Source: Onchocerca volvulus (lineage: Eukaryota > Nematoda > Chromadorea > Rhabditida > Onchocercidae). Taken from it: a stretch of 64,000 bases of DNA. The DNA lies in contig HG738140.1 in NCBI GenBank assembly GCA_000499405.2, positions 5,322,701 through 5,386,700 of the forward strand. The letters are read 5' to 3'. The position numbers and the translations under genes are program-made. Shown piece by piece: positions 24,578 to 64,000 of this stretch. Under the pieces are notes generated by a model. It was not told where the DNA came from. It searched no databases and was given only the letters and a program-made list of their open reading frames with translations. Position 1 is the first letter of the stretch; the number at the start of each line of letters is the position of its first letter.

Positions 24578-26894
24578 GAATGAATGCATTAAGGATAAAG
24601 AATGCGTAGCAAATGTAAAAAGGAAACGAAATAATAAACATATATGATTTCGTTTATTTCGATTATTCTTTGCATTTTTTAAAAAAACAAAAACATCATC
24701 AATCAAATGTTTTACGGAGTGACACTAGTGTGAATCAGAAATGTTTTTCTATTTGCAGTTTGCTTCCAAAATGCTAGCTTTTCCCTTTTTTGCTACGTGT
24801 AACCAAATCCAATATACTCTTAACACATTCCAACTTGGAACACAAATAATTTTAAATTAATTCCGTCGGAAACTACTCTGAATTTTTAAAATTCCCACAT
24901 TTTTAAAAAATATGAAATTTTTATATGAAATGTCTATACTGAATTTCGTGGGAAGAACATTGTCCCACTTGGAACAAAAGAATTCAGAAACTTCATTGAA
25001 AACTATGACACGACACTGAAATACGTCCGTAGCAATATACTCTAATCTTATTTATTCATATAAACGGAAAACCCGTATGACCAAAATGAACAACAAAGAA
25101 GTTGTAAATGATAGAAATCCAAAAATACTCATAGTGCAAAAGGAAAACATTGAGTAAATATGTAAACATTGCACAGATCTGTTAATAAATACATATTTCG
25201 TATCGAAATAGATCCGAACACTCCATATTGAAGGTATAACCGAGATATTTCAGGTCGAAGAACGTCCGGAATTGCATTTTCGAGATGACAAAAGTAGGAA
25301 GCAAATTTACGTAAAATTTAGTCTCAAAAAAAAAAAAAAAAAAACAAGAAGTGACTTCAAAGAAAGCTGCCGACAATTGCTGTGAAAGAGACGATTCTTA
25401 TTGAAGATTTTATTGATTGATGAAACGGTGATTCGTCGTGTATGTTACAAATGATTACCAGAATTATCCAAATAAATTGGTCACTAAGTTATTCTTTCCT
25501 TTGTCGCTCGTAGAGAAGAACAGGTTCAACTAAATTGTCGGATTATTGCTATACTGTGTTGCTTTTTGTCAACTGTTGCTACTGCTGTGTCAGTGTAAGA
25601 ATTCCGAATTTTGCACTCGAACTCGAATTCGAATTAGTTAACTTCAGTTCCAAAATCCGGATCTTTTAAATCTTTTTGGACCTTCTCCTACTTATCTGAT
25701 CTCCAGCGTGTCGCCTCATGATGGTCGATCTCACTTTATCTGTGAATCGGAGCGTTTTGGTAGTAAAAATGTTTATTGGCTTCTTGGTCCTTTTGAAACT
25801 ATATTTGCGTTAGTTAACTTTTATATTCCTATAGATATTTAATTAGATCTCTCGGATTTTTCCGACAAACAATACCAAAGATTTCAAATTCCGAATTAAG
25901 CAGAATTCGGAGCGAATTCATCCTTTAGACTGATTATTCCCTTCTTTTTTTTTTGAGACTATTTTATACGATGACCAAGAATGATACAGCATTGAAGAAG
26001 TATGACATTGAAAGCAGGACGACAGAAAGCTAACAAATTTGTCATACTATTAATGCTTTATAATTACCCAATCAAACTACAGGATTACGAATACGATCAA
26101 AGCTAGTACAATCAAAATAATTATAAATATAAAATCATGATAAAATGAATGTAATTTTTTTCTTTGAATATTTTTTCTGGATAAAAAATTATGAATACAA
26201 AATAATAATAATAAAAAGAATGTAGTGAATAAAGAAATAATAATAATAATTAAAATTATAAAACCACCGCATATATTCCTAGATTTGTAAAAGATTTGAA
26301 ACAGTGGTTTCAAATGGGAAATTTAAAATTTCAAAATCATCAGATGCTTCCCGCTCCGGTACTGTTGCAGCGCTCTAGCAGGAAATGCAGAAAATACGGG
26401 ACATTTGCCGGATTTCATTTCCGATTGGCATTTTCATTGCATTCTTTTCGGCACTTTTTAATATGAGCAATCGAAATATTTCGTTTTATTCTTTCCGGAA
26501 ATCCTACAATTCCGGAAATATGTAAATTATTTATGAATTGTATCAGTTCAGGTAATTGTTAGCACATATTTCAACTTGATAAAATGTGTATATGTTCAAT
26601 TGGAATGTATTTATGTATGGTACCAATGTTCTATTATAAAAATTCATATAAAGATATCTCGAAATAGGCATCAAGCAAAATATCATAGTATGATGGAATT
26701 TACTGATTAGTAAAGATTGCATTATGTGAAGTTTCTCCCCGAGATATCTCAGTAAATTGGAAGAAGTAACGGAATTGTTGATGATGATATATATTATCCT
26801 AAATTCTTGAGCGAAAGTGTTCAGTGTAATGATGCGCATAGTAGTACGGTAGGCCATTGCTATTTCTTCCACAGGTCATTGCCAATTTCTCGCA

Positions 26895-26957
26895 TCTGCA
26901 CGCATGTCTGCCGCATTTCTGCACGCATGTCTGCCGCATTTCTGCATGCATGTCTGC
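26895..26957. repeat. 23-bp tandem repeat, 2.7 copies
   Basis: The unit TCTGCACGCATGTCTGCC (plus GCATT) occurs at 26895-26917, 26918-26940 and, truncated and with one change, 26941-26957. It is GC-richer than its surroundings and sits about 460 bp upstream of the tubulin ATG. Confidence 0.8.
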
Positions 26958-27149
26958 AAAGAGTACGATGAAACAGGAGAGGATAGAGAAAGCAACAGTG
27001 ATTGCATCTTTTCGTGTCACTTCGATATTTGTGTCTGCACTGCAATGTCTCCTAATGACTATATATCTAGGCGGGACCAAGATTGAAGGTTATTTTGTTT
27101 CGGGTGTGTCACTTACAAACTATATTATCCGTTCATATGTCTGTCTTTT

Positions 27150-27235
27150 TATCGATCGATCCGTCTGTCCGTCTGTCTGTCATGTCGTTGGTTGGTTGAT
27201 TGGTTGATTGGTTAGTTTGGTTTGGTTTGGTTGCT
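27150..27235. repeat. Pyrimidine (CCGTCTGT) and GT-rich simple repeats
   Basis: Imperfect TCTG/TCCG units are followed by GGTTGATT units and then GGTTTGGTTT. This is a compound microsatellite just upstream of the tubulin promoter and 5' UTR. Confidence 0.7.
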
Positions 27236-27371
27236 AGGAAGAGCTCGGTCGATACGTAGCAACTCAGTTGGACGATAAATTGATGGCGCGAGATAGGATG
27301 TGATGGTTAATGATGATGGTGACAAGTGACATGATCAAGCAGTCAACTATTTTCATAAAACTTTCGTACTT

Positions 27372-27379
27372 TGTTGCAG
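27372..27379 (+). promoter_or_regulatory. Splice acceptor at the beta-tubulin 5' end
   Basis: TTGTTGCAG ends at 27379, 41 bases before the ATG at 27421. With no upstream coding exon this is a likely spliced-leader acceptor, leaving a short 5' UTR. Confidence 0.5.
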
Positions 27380-27420
27380 GCTTCGAATTTTGATCAACCA
27401 GAAAAACTTCATTACAAACG

Positions 27421-31061
<3,641 letters not shown>

Positions 31062-31212
31062 GGACGAAATGATCAATTTTATGAAAAAAAAAAAAAAAGC
31101 AGAGATGTTTCAATATTTCATATGTCGCCTTTTTCATGTTTTATGTTGTTACATTAATATCTTGTTACTTTTCGCTTTCGCCTCTGTGGTTGCAAATTTT
31201 AAATATTCATAC

Positions 31213-31242
31213 AATAAATTTTACTTTGTATTTCCCAATAAA
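31213..31242 (+). terminator. Beta-tubulin poly(A) signals
   Basis: AATAAA occurs at 31213-31218 and again at 31237-31242, about 150-180 bases after the tubulin stop. No competing gene is nearby. Confidence 0.6.
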
Positions 31243-34200
31243 TTATGATCAAAAGTTATAATTCTTATACAAAGTCGTAATTTAGAACATTGCGCGCAAA
31301 AAATTAATTCAGTAGAAAAGCAGCAATTATAGTTCTCCAGAAATTGAGATTTAAAATTAAAATTTGTTCTTTTTCAAAGGTCAAATGATGACATTTATGA
31401 CGAAAAATGACGCTGTCCGTTGCTTTTTGTTAAAAATATGCGGGTTTTTTTTTTTTTTTTTTTTTTATGTTCATGGAATACATCAATGCAAAAGAAATTT
31501 CGTCGTTAAATGATGAGGGAAAATGCTAATGTGCAGTAACATCGAGCATGTTATTGGATAAGCGGTTTGGTTATGACATCTCGAGAAAGGAATAGGCGGT
31601 TTTTATTAAACCTGAATGTGGGATGAATTGGTAAGGGTCCCTGTTTTAGCATCGGAATAAGTGAATATTGGGAGTCGATGAGGTTTTTATAAAATTTTTA
31701 TAATTGCAAATACTATTCGATAATGTGGTGTTTTTCTGTGGGGGTGTTAGTTTTTTTTTTTTTTGGGCCTTCTATACGACAATGAAATTGGGAGGAAATT
31801 GGAATTTTAAAATCGATATTTGTATACAGAATTGTCTATTTTATGAGTATATCATTACGGTGATATAAGGAGTGTCTGAGGCTGGTTTGTTGATCTGGCG
31901 CCGTAAAATTGGTGCTATGTTTCTTTCAATTTCTAGTTGGAAATTATTGATTTTGAATTTCGTTAATAATGGATTTAGTAATGCATAACATTTTGTAAAC
32001 AATCGGAAATATATCCATTTAATAGACGCCAAGAAGGAAGCAAATAAACAAGAAATAGAAGATGTATTATGCAGGAAATTGCATTAAGTGGGATTTGCTA
32101 CAGCAGAATTCTATGGATTAGTGTAAATAATTAAAAGAATTTGCTTCTTTTTGGGAAAAATTAATGGATGAAAAAAGTTATTTGAAAATATTAATAGTAC
32201 CGGAACAACTCTGATACTACTAATATTTTCAAATAATTTTTCGTCGGCTTTACAATTTCTTTTTTAATTCCATTAGAATTTTTAATTCAATATCATGTAA
32301 AGAAAATAACATTTTTCACGTGAAACGTGAAATTTCATGCATTAACATCATAACTTATCCAATTCAATTCTTACAATATAAAAACATCTATTTTAAAAAT
32401 ATGTCACCTTTTGAGATTAATTGATATTTACAATAATGTTATTGAAAAAAAAAAAAGATCATAAAGTTCAAACTTTCGGTAACGACAAGTATTCCTCATT
32501 ATATCAATATTGAAATATATTATGTATCAAAATTAAAATTAATATTATGCCAGAAAAAAAATTATTGCAATCATTTGCCTATCAATTGAAAATTCATGTG
32601 ATGAAAAAATGTTGACAAAAATAAAATATCAAAATTATTTTAAATTCATTTGCTTATTTGTTTCAATGAAATTATTTTTCAATTCTTCATCATTCAATAA
32701 ATTCATCATTCGTTTTCCCGTTGATTGGAACGATGAAAGATTAAGAGACGAATTGATGTTTTTGAAACGATTGATAAACTAAACAAGTAAGTAATTAATG
32801 ATTCAAATAGTACTGCAAAAAAGTTTTAATAATTTTTAAATTTTGATTTATTACGTAGTTCATCATTCGCATAATTTAAATTTTTTTCGAAACTTATTCA
32901 ATTTTATGCTTTGTACAAGAGTATCCTAAATCAATATGACGAAAATTCCCAAAAAATTAAGCCTGAATAAGTGTGTTTTATTTTATCTGTAAATTTGTTT
33001 CATTATTTTTTTTTGCAAGAAGTTTGTTTTATTTTATCTCTGTTTTTTATTTTATTATTTTTTTTTAAAGATTTATTTGCTAAAATAATCTATGACATGA
33101 TAACATGTCATACTGGTATCGGACCTAATATTCAATATCAAAAACAATGATGAGCCAGGAAACTCAAAAGAATTAATTATCAATTGTCATCTTTCATATG
33201 GCATCCATTTCGATTATAATTAAATGAAATTTTTCTTTTTTTATTTCATATTTTTTTTAAGAATTCATTTCTCTGTTTTTTTTAATAAATTTGTCGTAAT
33301 GAATTAATTTCGATTAATTTGCATACATCAATAAAATATATGTCTCTTTCGTGTGCAAAATCGAAAAAAAAAAGGAAGGATAATTTAAAATTTATTAAAT
33401 AGAGAATAAATGAACGAAAATGAAACTAAATTAAATTAATTAGAAAATTATATGATTATGCAAAAATTAGAATTACAATTGCAATGAAGATAAGAAAAAA
33501 GAAATTAAAAATCAAAAATAAAACAATGAATAAGTAATAAATATGTAAGAGAGATAAAAACATATGTAAAGACTCTTTTCGTATAACTTTCAAGTTTTAT
33601 ATGAAATTCATAAGAAAAACTGTTGGAACTTTAGGGAAAATTTCTCAAACGGATTCTTAGAAAAAAAAAAATCTCAAAAATTTCAGGATTTGAATTCGCA
33701 TAGTAAGTATGGAAGAACATTCAAAAACTTTGAATCCTACTCACTAAAAAATATAACAAACTTGTTTAATTTCGTTTAATGGAATTTTCTAAATTAAAAA
33801 ATTTGAATAAATTTTCATTCTCTTATTATAAACTTGAAAATATTGGATTTTGCAGAAACCTGATTTTCATATACTGCTTAAGAGCTTTTCCTTACCTATC
33901 ATTTACTTCGTTCCTACAAATTTTTCGTGTATCCGACTTTCGTCTGATACTTTCTTAAGCGCCATTTTACAACAATAATAATTATCCATAATTAAAAAAG
34001 ATAAATGAAGTTTAACTGATTTCATATTTCCAAAAACTACTGATATGAGATATTATCAATTATATATTTGATAAAATTTGTTGACCTGAAGCAATAAAAT
34101 ATTCATTTTTCTCCTAATTTTAATGAAATCAGCAAAAATCTTTATCTATATAAATAAAAAATGTAAATATTCGATGTTATTTGCTACATAATGTTTCAAG

Positions 34201-36478
34201 TTTTTCACCGATTGATTTGAAATTTTGAAACAACGTTCGATTCAAATAGGCGCATGCTTCCAAATAAATTTACCTACTTTCTTTTTTTTCACACTATAAA
34301 AATTTTTAACAGGTAAAAGTGAGCGGACTGAAGTTCTTGACTATAATTACTTTTCTTTCTTTTTCTTCATTTTTACGCAACGTCTCGTTCTTCACTGATT
34401 GATTTGAAATTTCGAAATAACACATGTTTGAGAACTTTTGGATCTATAATTTCTATTCGATATTACCTGGTCACGCGCAGCATAGCCGAATAATATGGAA
34501 TAAAAATCTACTTCTAAACATTTCCGATGAGGTTGTAAGGTTGTAAGATAAGGTTGTAAAGTTGCAAGGTTATAAGATTGGTTGTAAAGTTTAAGATAAA
34601 GTGCAATTGTAGGATTAATTAAACTGAAATGTATAAAAATAGATTTTTATGATCCTATTCTACATTTACAATAAACTAGAACTTCAAATTCAATCTTCTA
34701 TTTCGTTGTTTTGAATAATATGTATACCATATCTTATGTGACAATAACATAGTAAAATGATTTTATGATTTTGATTTATTAGAGAATACTCTATTATTCA
34801 AAAAAAAAAAATTTTTTTTGATTAAGCGTAAATAATAAGCGGTACACGTGTAACGTGCTATCTGTATCTGCCAACGTGTATTTTTTTTTACGTTCCATTT
34901 ATATTCCATATTTCATGAAGACCTTCCTGGAGAGTATAACAAAAAAAAAATATGTAAAAAAAAATACATGACAAGTATTTTTTTGTTTTTAATAAATCAA
35001 ATAACCTGCAGAATAATAATTCAGCTAGGATAATACACGATATTGTCACCAATCAAATCATAAATTCAAAAAAGTTCTGTTTCAATTCTTCTTCAAAATT
35101 ATAAAAAATTCGTTTTTTTTTAACAATTTTGCATTCAAATGTTTCTCAAATTTCTCAACTTCAGAAATCAACTTAAATTATGCAGATTTTTTTGATCAAA
35201 TGAAAACAAAACAAATTCAAAGAAAACTTTACATTTATAATTGGAAGTCTCCAAAAATTCCACATGACATCATATAACCGCAACAACCAACAAATAAGTG
35301 AAACATACAATCGAAATAAGAGCAGTTTGAAAAATTCATATCTCTTTATAAAACAATAAAACATGAATTCCCTAAAAACTCAAAATCCTGCTAATTGATT
35401 AAAATGTCCTTGCAATTTCCAAACGTTCAAAAAAATCAATTCTCGGAATATTAGAAAAAAAGAAAAGAAAAAAAAATGATTAAAAATATGAAGAATTAAA
35501 TTCGATCACAAGTTCTCATAATAAACATATATTATGTCATTTCCAATAAACGTTCAGTTATCACAAACGAGAAACAATCTGTATGCAAAGAAATGAAAAA
35601 AATATGTATATAGCCTTGAAAATAGAAGAAAATTTTAACCCTTAAAAAAAAAATTTAATTCCAAAACAGATTACAGACTAGAAACAACTGCTAATCTTAT
35701 ATGATTTACGGTAAGTGAAATCAACCAATATTATTACCAAATATTGCAATATTTAAATATAAATTTGTCATTTTCAAAAATTGCAAAAGTTATTTCTAAA
35801 AAAGGCACAAAACGAAATTATGTGATACGAACTGAGCTGACAGAAGGAAAATTGATAAAGATCATTGTATATTGAAAAACTTTGAAAAAAATTAACAAAT
35901 CATTCGAATATTTGATTAATGAATTGGCATTTGTAACAGATAACATTATTCATTACCAATTAGATAAGGATGTTTCATTTCAGGAAGGAGACTATAATAA
36001 GGAAACATCATTTCATTCAAGAACGAATCCATCTGAATACAAAATTTTATCAAAAATGTACAAAAGATTAATTTTTACAACCATCCTAAAAACATATAAA
36101 CAATTAATAACTCTAAATTCCAATTATTCCAGTCAATATTGTTATTTTATTTTTCGTTAATATTCCCAACATATGATTATATAAAATGATTTATTGTGTC
36201 GAATAAAAAATAAATAAATTATAAATATAGATTAAAGAAATGAGAAGTATAAACTACGAATATGGATTAGAGAAAATTTTTATATACAACTGATTATCAA
36301 ACTTTGATCCATATTCCATTCAACGATAATATTAAGATCTGAAAAGATATCTCCGCAAAATATTATAATTAAAAAGAAATACAGAATTGTTAAAAGAATC
36401 ACAAATTTGTAAAATACAAGAGAAATGAAAGATATTTCTCGAAGCTTGCTTTGTATAGACATGGAAATCTGATTAATT
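31243..36478. other. Gene-poor intergenic region between tubulin and ire-1 3' ends
   Basis: More than 5 kb of AT-rich sequence lies between convergent genes. It includes poly(T) at 31445-31466 and 31750-31764 and a candidate decayed repeat at about 34143-34500. The open frame 35882-36160 is Lys/Tyr/Asn-rich with no recognisable domain. TTTATT at 36190-36195 is a possible ire-1 poly(A) signal read on the minus strand. I find no gene. Confidence 0.5.
34143..34500. mobile_element. Candidate decayed interspersed repeat (Helitron-like ends?)
   Basis: The block opens with TCTATATAAATAAAAAATG. A motif is repeated internally: GATTGATTTGAAATTTTGAA near 34210 and the close variant GATTGATTTGAAATTTCGAA near 34400. 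It ends in a GC-rich patch, CACGCGCAGCATAGCCG, near 34474-34490. Similar ends occur in non-autonomous elements of invertebrates, and a second TCTATATAAATAAAAATG occurs at 59480. There is no coding region. The call rests on appearance only. Confidence 0.25.
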
Positions 36479-62853
<26,375 letters not shown>

Positions 62854-62885
62854 TCAGTGCAGGAAACATGTGCGATCAAACAAAA

Positions 62886-63012
62886 TCCAACGTGAATCCT
62901 TTTTCGAGTGATATTTATCTGAAAATGAAAATAAGTTAATGGGATTTTTTGATTCATAAAATCATTGAAATTCAACGTGAATCCTTTTTCGAATGATATT
63001 CATCTGAAAATG
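62886..63012 (-). repeat. Duplicated 42-bp block carrying a TTTTCAG acceptor in the ire-1 leader
   Basis: Copies at 62886-62927 and 62971-63012 differ at three positions and lie 85 bp apart. On the minus (gene) strand each begins CATTTTCAG, a good nematode splice acceptor, and continues with ATATCA.TCGAAAAAGGATT. The proximal acceptor leaves a 65-base 5' UTR before the ATG at 62853. The distal copy has ATG directly after the acceptor, opening a 13-codon frame. Confidence 0.7.
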
Positions 63013-64000
63013 GATAAATTGATGGGCAGTGAAAATCTTCGTGAAATAGAATTTTAGACTGGAAATTACTCAGAGACAAAGATAACATTAAAATTATAAC
63101 AAATCTCTCATTTTATCAAAATATTTGCTTTGCTTAACCAAAACATTAACAAACAATTCCCTTCCCACTAAGCAATGATTATTATCAACAAGTCAACAGA
63201 TAAACTATACATAATAAATCAGTATACAAAGCAAGTACTATTAAAATGCTCCCAAATCTGACAAAACAAAACTTCAAACAATCAATTTTCTGAAAACTCA
63301 CTTTAAAGAAACTTCTAAAAAGCGCGGCCATTATGCGCAAATGTTATATCTCCTCCTCAACTAATTTATTTGTCATAAAATTCGACAGCAAATTAAATTG
63401 AATAGAATTCACTGAGTATGAATGATAATACGGTAATTTCAGTGTGATATGATAATTTATGATGTGATAATTTGTGGTATGATGATTTTGTTTTCGTTGA
63501 TATATTTCGTATACAGTTATTTCACAGAATTTGATAAATATTGATCAATTCCAAACTTTGATTGTGTGCTTGATGAAACTATTTTTAAAGAAATTTTTTT
63601 AAAGGAAAATGAGCTATATTTGAATTACAATCAATTTATGAAATTTCGATTTCATGAAACATGTTAAATAAAGCCCAAAATATGATTTATAAGCGAAGTT
63701 ACTTTACTAGAATCTAATAAACTCATCAAGTTGTTCTATTGACATGCAAGAAAAAAAAAAAAAACAAAACAAAAAAAAAAGAAAAAAAAGAGAAAAACTG
63801 CAAAGTAACAAAAAATTTCTCTCCATATCAGCTTTACTACTGTGACGAATATTCATGCATAATTTCATAGCATGTTGTGAAAGTAAATTAAACATTGAAA
63901 CCAAACATTGCGGGAAGTCCTTTCAATTGAAATGAATTAAAATCAATTTTTGAAGACTTAAAATTAATTATTTATATTTTATAATATATTTATGGAATTT
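63013..64000. other. Upstream flank of ire-1
   Basis: This stretch is AT-rich with a broken A run (63749-63800). The minus-strand open frame at 63707-63904 is low-complexity. The ire-1 promoter should lie here, but I recognise no specific element. Confidence 0.45.

Larger units (their letters stand above)
24578..27420. other. Divergent intergenic region upstream of beta-tubulin
   Basis: About 2.8 kb separates the let-99-like and beta-tubulin starts. It contains an A/T-rich block near 26080-26300, a 23-bp tandem repeat at 26895-26957 and simple repeats at 27150-27235. Open frames such as 26799-27080 and 26857-27207 are created by the tandem repeat. No gene is supported. Confidence 0.55.

Noticed and set aside
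26895..26957. CRISPR-like repeat array
   Set aside because: The copies are directly adjacent without spacers and the genome is eukaryotic.
26799..27207. Cys/His-rich open frames on both strands that look like small metal-binding proteins
   Set aside because: They are generated by the 23-bp tandem repeat, which is open in several frames on both strands. There is no start context, splice signal or family match.
35882..36160. 92-codon plus-strand open frame between tubulin and ire-1
   Set aside because: It starts at a non-ATG codon, has a low-complexity Lys/Asn/Tyr composition, and shows no domain or convincing exon partner.

Overview
The window is nuclear DNA from a nematode, most likely a spirurid/filarial worm. 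It is very AT-rich with long poly(A)/poly(T) runs. Genes are split by many short introns ending in TTTTCAG or TTTTTAG. Several start codons lie a few bases after such an acceptor with no visible upstream exon, as expected for spliced-leader trans-splicing. The proteins have nematode/metazoan relatives. The species assignment is inference.

Layout: (1) 76-1394 (+), the 3' part of a GH25 'protist-type' lysozyme gene that seems to lack the catalytic D-x-E. (2) 4494-8483 (-), TBL2, an ER-anchored WD40 protein, head-to-head with (3) 9509-11704 (+), RER1, the ER retrieval receptor. (4) 13318-18431 (+), eIF3 subunit L. (5) 19123-24569 (-), a DEPDC1/LET-99-type DEP protein. (6) 27421-31061 (+), a complete beta-tubulin with benzimidazole-sensitive residues at 167, 198 and 200. 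(7) 36479-62853 (-), a complete 19-exon IRE1 kinase/RNase of 975 residues. (8) 48125-59031 (+), a complete 16-exon DEG/ENaC channel gene lying entirely inside the 14.8-kb sixth intron of ire-1 on the opposite strand.

Functional links: TBL2 (reported PERK partner), RER1 (ER retrieval) and IRE1 (unfolded-protein sensor) all act in ER homeostasis. The TBL2/RER1 divergent promoter carries a TGACGTG core, and the ire-1 5' region has a duplicated splice-acceptor block plus an overlapping upstream ORF. eIF3L, beta-tubulin and the LET-99-like protein are housekeeping or cytoskeletal genes with no obvious operon organisation.

Exon models were read by eye from reading-frame continuity, splice consensus and family knowledge. 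All junction phases agree except one in the DEPDC1/LET-99 gene. No transposase, CRISPR, rRNA or tRNA gene was recognised. The most striking points are the nested channel gene, the ire-1 5' leader, the catalytically altered lysozyme and a perfect 97-bp AT-rich palindrome inside ire-1.
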